From positions 124,001 through 188,000 of the forward strand of contig NZ_JAKFFS010000001.1 in the NCBI RefSeq assembly GCF_021502725.1: a stretch of DNA of 64,000 nucleotides, in the 5' to 3' direction. Source of the DNA: Dyadobacter sp. CY345 (lineage in GTDB: Bacteria; Bacteroidota; Bacteroidia; Cytophagales; Spirosomataceae). The position numbers and the translations under genes are program-made. The notes under the pieces are model-generated. The model ran no database searches, was not told where the DNA came from, and worked only from the letters and a program-made list of their open reading frames with translations. Positions 27,941 to 35,629 of this stretch are shown here, one piece after another (within the stretch, counting starts at the first letter, position 1; each line of letters begins with the position of its first letter).

Positions 27941-28365
27941 AGATCAGGCTGTTTATTATTAAAAAACCTTTCAATAATCAAAAGTGAAGATACGTTTAAT
28001 GTATAATTTTGAGGTTGATTCCGGTCATATTTTTTCGTTGTGCAATCATCTAATTTAGCGGCACTATTTGGAAATAATTAGTTGTAAAGTACACATTATG
28101 AAATCAGTCAACTAAATGTTAACTCAAAATACAATAGGTATATTTCCGATTTCCTTTAATACATTTGAAGAAAAATTGGCAATATTGATTCAAATACTAG
28201 AGGTCTGCATCTAATATTATCGTCGTTTTGATGAATAATATGAAATTCAAATCTTTTAGAACTAATACCCAAATTGGAATTGTTATAGGTAGCAGTTACA
28301 AAACGGCTGCGAGCTCATAACAATCTCTTTACTCAGTCGATTACTAATTATACTCAGTTTCTGTC
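27941..28365. other. Divergent intergenic region
   Basis: This 425-bp AT-rich gap separates the leftward AraC gene from the rightward JmjC-like gene and must hold both promoters. TACATTTG at 28160-28167 fits a -7 element for the rightward gene, but no -33 element is well spaced. No gene or stable RNA fold was seen. Confidence 0.4.
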
Positions 28366-29220
28366 ATGAAATTAGTGCCCATAGAAAAGCGTACCGGACT
28401 TACCCGGGAAGAATTTATTGAAAATTATCTTAAACCAAGTCGTCCTGTTGTTTTCACAGATTTGGCAAAAGACTGGCCGGCCATGCAAAAATGGACATTC
28501 GAATGGCTTCGTGAAAACCACGGACAAATTGAAATTCCATTGGTGGACAACCACATGCACGACGCTGACAAATATTTCCAGATCGCAAAAACAATGAAGT
28601 TTGGTGAGTATTTGTCCCTGATCGAAAAAGGCCCGACAGACCTTCGGCTTTTCCTTTTTGATATTTTCAAAAAAGCTCCTTCTCTGACAGAAGATATCCG
28701 GTTTCCAACCATTATGGACGGGTTTTTGAAATACTATAAATTTGTATTTTTTGGTGGTGAAGGGTCTATTACAAACCTTCACTACGATATGGATTGTTCA
28801 AATGTATTTTTGACGCAATTCCACACCCGCAAGCAGGTTATTTTATTTTCACCGGAAGAAAGTACAAGACTTTATCAGCATCCGTTTACGGTAATGAGCA
28901 AAGTGGATCCGATCAATCCGGACTACGAGCGCTTTCCGGCAATGAAAGGTGCAACAGGTTTTGAAACGACTTTGTACCACGGCGAAACAATATTTATTCC
29001 ATCACTTTGGTGGCACTATATCCGATATATCGACGGAGGTTTCAGCCTTGCGTTGAGAGCAAATAATTCAGTTTTCACTGCGGTTCGTGGTGGTATGAAT
29101 CTTGTTCGTCACACCTTCGTGGACAAAGGTATGGCTTCTCTTTTGGGTCTCGAATGGCAGCATTGGAAAGAGAAAAAAGCAGTTGAAAAAGCACAGCAGC
29201 TGATCGCTCAGGAAGCATAG
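28366..29220 (+). CDS. Cupin-8/JmjC-like putative 2-oxoglutarate/iron oxygenase
   Basis: The 284-residue protein has the jumonji-type beta-helix core. The metal ligands HxD lie in ITNLHYDMDCSNVF, and the distal His in IPSLWWHYIRYID. The N-terminal REEFIENYLKPSRPVVFTDLAKDWPA block is typical of FIH-like hydroxylases. Such enzymes hydroxylate protein or small-molecule substrates with Fe(II) and 2-oxoglutarate. The substrate is unknown. uvrB follows after 77 bp with a hairpin between. Confidence 0.88.
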   Translation: MKLVPIEKRTGLTREEFIENYLKPSRPVVFTDLAKDWPAMQKWTFEWLRENHGQIEIPLVDNHMHDADKYFQIAKTMKFGEYLSLIEKGPTDLRLFLFDIFKKAPSLTEDIRFPTIMDGFLKYYKFVFFGGEGSITNLHYDMDCSNVFLTQFHTRKQVILFSPEESTRLYQHPFTVMSKVDPINPDYERFPAMKGATGFETTLYHGETIFIPSLWWHYIRYIDGGFSLALRANNSVFTAVRGGMNLVRHTFVDKGMASLLGLEWQHWKEKKAVEKAQQLIAQEA

Positions 29221-29230
29221 AGGAATTCTG

Positions 29231-29268
29231 ACGCATTCCGAAGAAACTATTTTATCTTTGGAATGCGT
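29231..29268 (+). other. Hairpin between the JmjC-like gene and uvrB
   Basis: ACGCATTCCGAAGA pairs with TCTTTGGAATGCGT over 14 bp (one G-U) with a 10-nt loop. It lacks a T-run, so it looks like an mRNA structure rather than a full terminator. Confidence 0.5.
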
Positions 29269-29297
29269 TATGACTTGTATTCCTTTTATGTTTTGAT

Positions 29298-31316
29298 ATG
29301 AATTTTGAACTCACTTCCGAATACCAGCCTACGGGAGATCAGCCCGAGGCAATCAGACAACTTTTAGAGGGAATTGCAGCCGGCGAGCCTGCCCAGACTT
29401 TGCTTGGGGTAACGGGTTCCGGAAAGACTTTTACAGTCGCTAACGTCGTAGCCGAAATCAATCGCCCTACGTTGGTATTAAGCCATAACAAAACCCTGGC
29501 TGCCCAGCTTTACGGCGAGTTTAAGCAGTTTTTCCCGAATAACGCGGTTGAATATTTTATTAGCTACTACGACTATTATCAGCCCGAAGCCTTTATTTCA
29601 AGCACCAATACTTACATAGAAAAGGACCTGATGATCAATCAGGAAATTGATAAATTACGGTTACATACGGTTTCCTCGCTCATGAGCGGACGCCGTGATG
29701 TTTTAGTAGTTGCTTCTGTATCATGTATTTATGGCGCAGGAAATCCGAATGAGTACAAAAAGAGTATTGTAAAGGCAAAACTTGGAGATATTGTTAGTCG
29801 TAATCAGTTTTTATACAGACTGGTAGAAATTCTTTACAGCCGTACCGAAGTTGAATTCGGGCGCGGGACATTTCGGGTAAAAGGTGATACCGTTGATATT
29901 TATCCTGGATATGCGGATTTTGCTTATCGTTTTATCTTTTTTGGAGATGAAATCGAAGAAATCCAGCGCATTGAACCTGAGAGCGGAAAGAAGGTTTCAA
30001 GTGAAAAAGCAGTTTCTATTTTTCCTGCTAATCTATTCGTGACTGGCCGTGATGTGCTTTCTCAATCAATCAAGGAAATTCAGGATGACCTGGTAAAACA
30101 GATTAATTATTTCACCAATAATGGAAGGGTAGCAGAGGCTGAGCGCGTAAAAGAGCGTACAGAATTTGATATGGAAATGATGCGGGAGCTTGGGTATTGC
30201 TCGGGTATCGAAAACTATTCAAGATATTTTGACAGGCGAATTCCCGGTCAGCGGCCTTTCTGTTTGCTTGATTATTTCCCGGAAGATTTTCTGATGGTTG
30301 TGGATGAAAGTCATGCAACCATGCCGCAGCTAAAAGCCATGTGGGGCGGCGACCGGTCCAGAAAAGAAGCTTTGGTGGAATATGGTTTCCGTTTGCCTTC
30401 GGCGATGGATAACCGTCCATTGACTTTTCAGGAATTTGAAGACCTTACGCCTCAGACGATTTTTGTAAGCGCAACGCCGGCAGAATATGAATTGCGCCGC
30501 TCGGATGGAGTTGTGGTTGAACAGATTATTCGTCCTACGGGTTTGCTGGATCCGGAAATTGAAGTGCGTCCAAGTTTGAATCAGATTGATGATTTATTAG
30601 AAGAAATAAACATTCGTATCAAACAAGGCGACCGCGTTTTGATCACAACGCTGACCAAAAGAATGGCCGAGGAGCTGAGCAAATATCTGGATCGTGTTGG
30701 TATCAAATGCCGCTACATTCACTCCGAAGTAAAGGCACTGGATCGGGTTGAGATTCTTCGTGAATTGCGCTTGGGGGTTTTTGATGTTTTGGTAGGTGTC
30801 AATCTTTTGCGTGAAGGTCTGGATTTACCGGAAGTTTCATTGGTTGCCATCATGGATGCTGATAAGGAAGGTTTTTTGAGAGATATTCGCTCATTAATTC
30901 AAACAATCGGTCGCGCTGCGAGGAATGAAAACGGAAAAGTTTTGATGTATGCGGATGTGATGACCGGATCGATGGAAGAGGCAATTGGCGAAACGAACAG
31001 GCGTAGAGCAATTCAGCTTGCTTATAACGAAGAGCATGGAATTACACCAAAAACAATCCTGAAATCAAAAGAAGCGATTATGTCGCAAACTTCGGTTGCT
31101 GATTCGAAACCAAGAAAAATTTATGTTGAGCCTAGTGAAATCCGGATTGCGGCAGATCCCGTTGTTCAGTATATGGGTAAAAATGATCTGCAAAAACTGA
31201 TCATCGAGACTCAGAAGAAAATGGAAAGTGCTGCAAAAGATATGGACTTTTTGGAAGCTGCAAGGCTGCGTGATGAGTTGTTGCAGTTGAAAGAGCGGGC
31301 TAAGGAGAAGGTTTAG
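29298..31316 (+). CDS. uvrB: Excinuclease ABC subunit B
   Basis: The 672-residue protein is the damage-verification helicase of nucleotide excision repair. It has the P-loop GVTGSGKT (residues 37-44), the beta-hairpin region YYDYYQPEAFI, the DEAD-type box VVDESHATMPQ, the helicase motifs TLTKRMAEEL and GRAARNENGKV, and a C-terminal UVR domain (DLQKLIIETQKKMESAAKDMDF) that binds UvrC. Length and order are normal. It works with UvrA and UvrC, which are not in the window. Confidence 0.98.
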   Translation: MNFELTSEYQPTGDQPEAIRQLLEGIAAGEPAQTLLGVTGSGKTFTVANVVAEINRPTLVLSHNKTLAAQLYGEFKQFFPNNAVEYFISYYDYYQPEAFISSTNTYIEKDLMINQEIDKLRLHTVSSLMSGRRDVLVVASVSCIYGAGNPNEYKKSIVKAKLGDIVSRNQFLYRLVEILYSRTEVEFGRGTFRVKGDTVDIYPGYADFAYRFIFFGDEIEEIQRIEPESGKKVSSEKAVSIFPANLFVTGRDVLSQSIKEIQDDLVKQINYFTNNGRVAEAERVKERTEFDMEMMRELGYCSGIENYSRYFDRRIPGQRPFCLLDYFPEDFLMVVDESHATMPQLKAMWGGDRSRKEALVEYGFRLPSAMDNRPLTFQEFEDLTPQTIFVSATPAEYELRRSDGVVVEQIIRPTGLLDPEIEVRPSLNQIDDLLEEINIRIKQGDRVLITTLTKRMAEELSKYLDRVGIKCRYIHSEVKALDRVEILRELRLGVFDVLVGVNLLREGLDLPEVSLVAIMDADKEGFLRDIRSLIQTIGRAARNENGKVLMYADVMTGSMEEAIGETNRRRAIQLAYNEEHGITPKTILKSKEAIMSQTSVADSKPRKIYVEPSEIRIAADPVVQYMGKNDLQKLIIETQKKMESAAKDMDFLEAARLRDELLQLKERAKEKV

Positions 31317-31325
31317 CGTAAGTGT

Positions 31326-31366
31326 AAATCCGGATAAATAATTATTTAAATTTATCCGGATTTTGA
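31326..31366 (+). terminator. Rho-independent terminator of uvrB, overlapping the toxin gene end
   Basis: AAATCCGGATAAAT pairs with ATTTATCCGGATTT over 14 bp, followed by T residues in the rightward direction. The right arm also encodes the last residues (NPDKFK and stop) of the convergent ParE-like toxin gene. Confidence 0.75.
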
Positions 31367-31641
31367 CTTGTGTGGAAAATAGAAATAACAAAAATTGTTT
31401 TTAATTTCTCGTCAATCCAATAACAAATCAGATACGGAAAAATCGTTAAAGGTGCAAAACGTAATTCATTTTCATATTTAACTGCAAATTTGAATGGATT
31501 ATCACTGATTCGTTTCAAAGAACTGGAAACCTCGTTGAAAAATCTATTTCCTAATTCGGATTGTTTTTCATTGTACCAATCAAATGCATCTGATAATTCA
31601 ATTTCAGCATCAGCAATGAGCTCTACGCTATACTGATTCAT
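31342..31641 (-). CDS. ParE/RelE-superfamily toxin
   Basis: The 99-residue protein has the ParE-like pattern: an N-terminal strand and helix pair (LIADAEIELSDAFDWYNEK, LGNRFFNEVSSSLKRISDNP), then strands with LRFAPLTIFPYLICYWID and the C-terminal FVISIFHTSQNP. ParE toxins inhibit gyrase and RelE relatives cut mRNA; the target here is unknown. The antitoxin gene lies directly upstream and overlaps it by 14 bp, as usual for these modules. Confidence 0.85.
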   Translation of the reverse strand: MNQYSVELIADAEIELSDAFDWYNEKQSELGNRFFNEVSSSLKRISDNPFKFAVKYENELRFAPLTIFPYLICYWIDEKLKTIFVISIFHTSQNPDKFK

Positions 31642-31843
31642 ATTCTTTTTTTATTTCTTCCCAGGATCTGGATCCTATTTTACCTTCGATCAAATCTTGT
31701 TTCCGCTTAACAAGATCTGCCATTTTTTCATCAGAAACATAAAAATCATGGTCAAGGGCAAGCTTGATTTGTATTATTTCTTCCTCATTCAAGCCTTTAA
31801 TAGTCTCAATAAGTTGATCGATTGAAAGATTTACAGATACCAT
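31628..31843 (-). CDS. Antitoxin partner of the ParE-like toxin
   Basis: The 71-residue protein has an N-terminal helix block (SIDQLIETIKGLNEEEIIQIKLAL) and a C-terminal segment KIGSRSWEEIKKEYES of the kind that wraps toxins. It precedes and overlaps the toxin gene by 14 bp, giving the antitoxin-first order. No obvious DNA-binding domain is visible, so autoregulation is uncertain. Short length and position are the main evidence. Confidence 0.75.
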   Translation of the reverse strand: MVSVNLSIDQLIETIKGLNEEEIIQIKLALDHDFYVSDEKMADLVKRKQDLIEGKIGSRSWEEIKKEYESV

Positions 31844-31935
31844 ATCACTACATTTTGCTAAAAATCATCAGTTTATAGTACAATATACAAATATTGGTTT
31901 GAATATAATGTCTTGTTTACAGGCCGAGGGTGTTC

Positions 31936-32475
31936 TTAAACCACCTCAATATTCTCTCTCAACAACTTTACTGCCTCAATCCAGTTATTAACCCTGGTAT
32001 GTTTTGTAACATTGATGTTATGTCCGGCCGTGAACAGGATTGGCATGCCCTTATGAAAATCAAGATTTTTTAGATGATCATCAATTAAGAAGTCAGTACC
32101 GATCACACTTTTATCTCCACAAAAAATAATATTTTTCCAGGAAATAAACGAGAAGTGCTCAGCCAGCCAGTCATGTTTTTCAAGTAATGAATTTGGAAAT
32201 TCCATCGCCGCTGACACGATATAGATTTCAAAATCTTTCTGTATTTCTTTCAATGCTTCAACGGCACCTTCAATAATAGGTGCATTTCTGAAAAATCCCG
32301 GCTTGTATAGGAGGCTTCTTGCCTTATCCGGATCGGGAAATGCAAAATCTTCCGGTTTTCCCAAGAGATCCTTTTTATCTACCCGAACGCCAAACTCCTG
32401 TTCGTATAAATTTATCCAGTTGGTTTCAATATCTGCAATGACATTATCCATGTCGATGGCCACTGTTTTTTTCAT
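31936..32475 (-). CDS. 5'(3')-deoxyribonucleotidase-like HAD phosphatase
   Basis: The 179-residue protein carries the HAD nucleophile motif DMDNVIAD (residues 7-14), the second motif IYIVSAAM and the acidic motif GTDFLIDDHLKNLD. It matches the NT5C-type nucleotidases, which dephosphorylate deoxynucleoside monophosphates. It faces the DeoR-type regulator across a 112-bp divergent promoter region, which suggests that the regulator may control it. Confidence 0.85.
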   Translation of the reverse strand: MKKTVAIDMDNVIADIETNWINLYEQEFGVRVDKKDLLGKPEDFAFPDPDKARSLLYKPGFFRNAPIIEGAVEALKEIQKDFEIYIVSAAMEFPNSLLEKHDWLAEHFSFISWKNIIFCGDKSVIGTDFLIDDHLKNLDFHKGMPILFTAGHNINVTKHTRVNNWIEAVKLLRENIEVV

Positions 32476-32490
32476 AAAAAGATTAAGTCT

Positions 32491-32569
32491 GGTTTGCTAT
32501 ATTGTGCATCAAATGTAAAAACAATCTGCAATATTTTGCAATATAAATTTTAATTAATTGATATATTTG
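32491..32569. promoter_or_regulatory. Divergent promoters with TGCAATATA repeats
   Basis: On the minus strand TTG (32541-32539) and TACATTTG (32517-32510), 21 nt apart, fit a promoter for the nucleotidase gene. On the plus strand TTTG (32535-32538) and TATATTTG (32562-32569) lie 23 nt apart and fit the DeoR gene. TATATTGTGCA and two TGCAATAT copies form inverted and direct repeats that overlap both -33 elements, a likely operator (inference). Confidence 0.5.
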
Positions 32570-32587
32570 CAAAAAGTTGAATTGATT

Positions 32588-33337
32588 ATGTTAAAGGAAG
32601 AACGATTTCGGATAATACTGGATCAGTTGGGGCAGGATCAAAAGGTGCATTTGGCGGGGTTGAGCGGTATACTCAACGTTTCAGAAGATACTGTTCGTCG
32701 TGATATTAAAGAATTGGCAGATCAGGGGTTGCTGAAATCTGTAAGAGGAGGCGCTGTGCCTCACTCGCCTGGTCCGCATCGTTTTAAAGATCGCGTTGAG
32801 TATGGAAGTGAACAAAAGCAAATTATTGCTGGTAAAGCATTAAGCTTTTTGAAAGACGGGCAAGTTGCCATTTTCGATGGAGGAACTTCCGCTTTGTTAA
32901 TTGCTCAGGCTTTGCCAAAAGATATTCATTTGACAGTTGTAACAAACAGTTTTCCAATCGCCAGTATTTTGGAAGAACATGAAAAAGTGGAAGTGTTATT
33001 TGCCGGCGGGCGACTTTTAAAAAACTCTTTTGTGACGATCGGAAATGAGACCATTCAATTTTTCAGAAAATTCAGAGCGGATATATGCTTTTTAGGAATA
33101 TGCAGTATTCATCCGGATTTTGGTGTCACGGGGCCGGATTATGAAGAAAGCGAGGTGAAAAGAGCCATGGTTGAGTCTTCCAGAGAAATTATAGCGCTCT
33201 CTACGATGGAAAAACTCGGAACCGCTGAGGCATATTATGTTTGTCCGACCAATCAGTTAACTACAATAATAACCGATCAGCCGGACAATCTGGATGCATT
33301 TGAAATTTACAAATCGATGGGCATCAACATGGTTTAG
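32588..33337 (+). CDS. DeoR/GlpR-family transcriptional regulator
   Basis: The 249-residue protein starts MLKEERFRIILDQLGQDQKV and has the DeoR winged helix with VSEDTVRRDIKELADQGLL, followed by the sugar-isomerase-like effector domain (AIFDGGTSALLIAQALP; VVTNSFPIASIL; GNETIQFFRKFRADICFLG). Such repressors usually respond to a sugar phosphate. The ATG at 32588 is preferred to one at 32558, because the upstream residues overlap the promoter. The regulated gene is probably the divergent nucleotidase. Confidence 0.9.
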   Translation: MLKEERFRIILDQLGQDQKVHLAGLSGILNVSEDTVRRDIKELADQGLLKSVRGGAVPHSPGPHRFKDRVEYGSEQKQIIAGKALSFLKDGQVAIFDGGTSALLIAQALPKDIHLTVVTNSFPIASILEEHEKVEVLFAGGRLLKNSFVTIGNETIQFFRKFRADICFLGICSIHPDFGVTGPDYEESEVKRAMVESSREIIALSTMEKLGTAEAYYVCPTNQLTTIITDQPDNLDAFEIYKSMGINMV

Positions 33338-33489
33338 TCTTCATCTTCCGAAGTTTGTTCAATCTTATTAAGCGTATCATCAATCGTTTTTGTTTCCTGA
33401 TTTAAAACATTGGCAAATCCCAGCATATAGGCAATGGTGATATACCTGAGCCATTTTATGGCTCCGAGAATTATTTTATTGATTTTCAT
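33334..33489 (-). CDS. Small membrane protein, unknown
   Basis: A 51-residue product starting MKINKIILGAIKWLRYITIAYMLG has one predicted TM helix and an acidic tail ending EQTSEDED. It overlaps the 3' end of the convergent DeoR gene by 4 bp. I do not recognise it. An upstream in-frame start at 33552 would give 72 residues. Its reality rests on the protein-like composition only. Confidence 0.45.
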   Translation of the reverse strand: MKINKIILGAIKWLRYITIAYMLGFANVLNQETKTIDDTLNKIEQTSEDED

Positions 33490-33606
33490 GATTTCTGATT
33501 GGAAGTAATAAAATAGCCGAAACCAGATTCCAGAATAGGCAGGAACTGACATTAACTTCGCAATTAATTGCTAAGCATTCCGACAAAAATTATAAGTTTG
33601 AAACAG

Positions 33607-34026
33607 TTAGAATCTGTTTTTAGCAAACAAAATCAGGAAATCAACAGAGGAATCAGAAGTCAGATTGCGGCTTCTGAAATGAAGAATAATATTGCGAAGT
33701 ACTAATTTGGAAAGAGAGAATTGTTTGTTCAAAAAGATATGGACACGATTATCCGACATTCTGGATAATGATTTTATTCGAAGAAATTGAAAATTGAATT
33801 TTTGAAAGTAGCCGCTTTTTTCAGTGCAAATTGAAAAGCTGGCAAAACTTCTTTTCTTCCGGGAATTGAAGATAAACTGATCAACCCGTTCAATTTGAAC
33901 AGTTTTCCCAAATTGAAGATTGTCGTGATATGATGATATTCCGGACGATAAAAACAGAAATAACAGCCAACTGAAAATTGGAATTTTGAGTCCGTTAAGT
34001 TGTTTATTTTTCATATTCGATTTCAT
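33607..34026 (-). CDS. Putative short protein coupled to the SDR gene
   Basis: I do not recognise this 139-residue frame. It begins [18 protein letters not shown] with a possible signal anchor (SWLLFLFLSSGISS) and is basic and Phe/Ser-rich thereafter. Its ATG overlaps the SDR stop codon (TAATG), which hints at translational coupling. The composition is not strongly gene-like, so it may not be real. Confidence 0.35.
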   Translation of the reverse strand: MKSNMKNKQLNGLKIPIFSWLLFLFLSSGISSYHDNLQFGKTVQIERVDQFIFNSRKKRSFASFSICTEKSGYFQKFNFQFLRIKSLSRMSDNRVHIFLNKQFSLSKLVLRNIILHFRSRNLTSDSSVDFLILFAKNRF

Positions 34027-34805
34027 TATTTCGCCCCCATTCGTATCGCACCATCCAACCGTATCACCTCGCCATTTAACATTGGATTTTCGACTATGGA
34101 TTTTGCCAGCAAAGCATATTCCGAAGGCTTGCCTAAACGTGATGGAAATGGAACTTGTTGTCCGAGAGAAACCCTGGCTTCTTCGGGTAAATCCATTAAT
34201 AACGGTGTTTCAAACAAACCTGGTGCAATCGTCACAACCCGAATACCAGCTTTTGCAAATTCGCGTGCTATTGGCAAAGTCATACTAACAATACCACCTT
34301 TGCTGGCTGCATAAGCCGCTTGTCCAATTTGTCCGTCATAAGCGGCAACGGAGGCTGTATTGATAATTACGCCGCGCTCACCTTCTGAATTAGGTTCATT
34401 TTTCTCCATGGCAAAACCAGCCAAACGAATCACATTAAACGTTCCAATCAGATTAATACTAATTGTTTTTTCAAAAGCATCCAGAGCATGCGGGCCATAA
34501 ACGCCATCCACTTTTCCGATCGTTTTCCGGGCAATCGCAATACCTGCGCAATTCACAACAATCTGAATTGAACCAAATAATTCAATAGCAGCATTCACTG
34601 CCAGTTTTACATCAACTTCATCCGATACATCTGTTTTGACAAATTTCAGTTTAGTAGGAAATTCCAGTTCAAGTGCTTTTCCGGAAGTTTCGTTGAGGTC
34701 AAGAATAACTACGTTCGCTCCTTCTGAAAGAAATAACCGAGCTGTGGCTTCACCAAGTCCGGATGCGCCGCCTGTGATGAGTGCTGTGGAGTTTTGTAGT
34801 TGCAT
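34026..34805 (-). CDS. Short-chain dehydrogenase, 3-hydroxyacyl-CoA dehydrogenase type 2-like
   Basis: The 259-residue protein has the NAD-binding GGASGLGEA motif (about residues 12-20), NCAGIA and the catalytic Ser-Tyr-Lys set in [22 protein letters not shown]. The closest family form is the HSD17B10-like (3-hydroxy-2-methylbutyryl/3-hydroxyacyl-CoA dehydrogenase) group, recognised from the [19 protein letters not shown] block. It would act in fatty-acid or branched-chain acyl-CoA oxidation. The substrate is inferred. Confidence 0.88.
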   Translation of the reverse strand: MQLQNSTALITGGASGLGEATARLFLSEGANVVILDLNETSGKALELEFPTKLKFVKTDVSDEVDVKLAVNAAIELFGSIQIVVNCAGIAIARKTIGKVDGVYGPHALDAFEKTISINLIGTFNVIRLAGFAMEKNEPNSEGERGVIINTASVAAYDGQIGQAAYAASKGGIVSMTLPIAREFAKAGIRVVTIAPGLFETPLLMDLPEEARVSLGQQVPFPSRLGKPSEYALLAKSIVENPMLNGEVIRLDGAIRMGAK

Positions 34806-34831
34806 GAAGTGTGAAGGCTAATTACTGTTAA

Positions 34832-35017
34832 TCACTTGTCACTTCTATGTCGATTCAATATATGCTCTGGAATTGGATGTTTTTCTAAAAATGCGCGGGC
34901 TTCATCGTTTTTTCTTTGTGCCGCAGCTGGTATTGGTAAGTCATTTAATGATTTATCAATAATTACAGCACCATATTTTGGCTCTGTTTTTACCTGTTTT
35001 GGTCGCAATGTTTTCAT
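34832..35017 (-). CDS. Small partner of the DUF6934-like gene, unknown
   Basis: The 61-residue protein (MKTLRPKQVKTEPKYGAVII...) is basic, with a helical C-terminal half (RKNDEARAFLEKHPIPEHIL). It starts 21 bp after the DUF6934-like gene on the same strand. The two-gene arrangement of a small and a 147-residue protein resembles a toxin-antitoxin or partner pair, but no known motif is visible. Confidence 0.55.
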   Translation of the reverse strand: MKTLRPKQVKTEPKYGAVIIDKSLNDLPIPAAAQRKNDEARAFLEKHPIPEHILNRHRSDK

Positions 35018-35038
35018 GACAAAATTATTTAGCTAACT

Positions 35039-35482
35039 CTAAGATATTATACTTTTACCAATTAAAAAACTTTCGAAGGATAAGTTAGGTTCAAATGGAA
35101 CCCATTTCTCATTAATCCAGCCGTAAATTTCAAAGTCGTTTTTGAGATCGAAATAAACTTTATTTATAGCAATTTGATATAGACGCGTTCGGGATTGTGA
35201 GCTACCTGTAAACTGGATCAGCTTGCTTGGTCTTATGTTTAAAAATAATTTTATGGCCTGAATCACGGTCGCGAGTACCTCTCTCATATCGCCATTATCG
35301 GTAACGGATAAATCAGTATATTCATCGGTAACCGGATCGTAGTCTAATAAAGCCAAATTGCATGGATTATCCAATAATGAGATAATTATGACTTTTTCAA
35401 AAATACCTCTCTTCCCAATGCTTTGAAATTCATAACGAGTATTATCTTCATTAATGTGTAAAGTGTATGGCTTGTAACTCAT
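35039..35482 (-). CDS. DUF6934-like protein
   Basis: The 147-residue protein starts MSYKPYTLHINEDNTRYEFQ and has an alpha/beta layout with IIISLLDNPCNLALLDYDP and QFTGSSQSRTRLYQIAINKV. I recall it as a Bacteroidota-specific family (DUF6934), with moderate certainty. Function is unknown. The conserved RTRLYQ block could contact nucleic acid, but this is speculation. It precedes a 61-residue gene on the same strand. Confidence 0.7.
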   Translation of the reverse strand: MSYKPYTLHINEDNTRYEFQSIGKRGIFEKVIIISLLDNPCNLALLDYDPVTDEYTDLSVTDNGDMREVLATVIQAIKLFLNIRPSKLIQFTGSSQSRTRLYQIAINKVYFDLKNDFEIYGWINEKWVPFEPNLSFESFLIGKSIIS

Positions 35483-35561
35483 ATTCTATAACATGGCAAT
35501 CAAATTCTTGTTTAAGACGTGACACATCAAAATAAGTTACAAAACCAAAAGAAAAAGGAGT

Positions 35562-35599
35562 TTCACAAAGACAAAGAATCTCTGTGAACCTCCCTTTTT
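35562..35599 (-). terminator. Terminator after ileS
   Basis: On the minus strand AAAAAGGGAGGTTCACAGAG pairs imperfectly with TTTGTGAAACTCCTTTTT, giving a hairpin with a T-rich tail 31 bp past the ileS stop. Confidence 0.65.
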
Positions 35600-35629
35600 A
35601 AACTCCTCTAACTCTGCGTTTCCTTAAAC

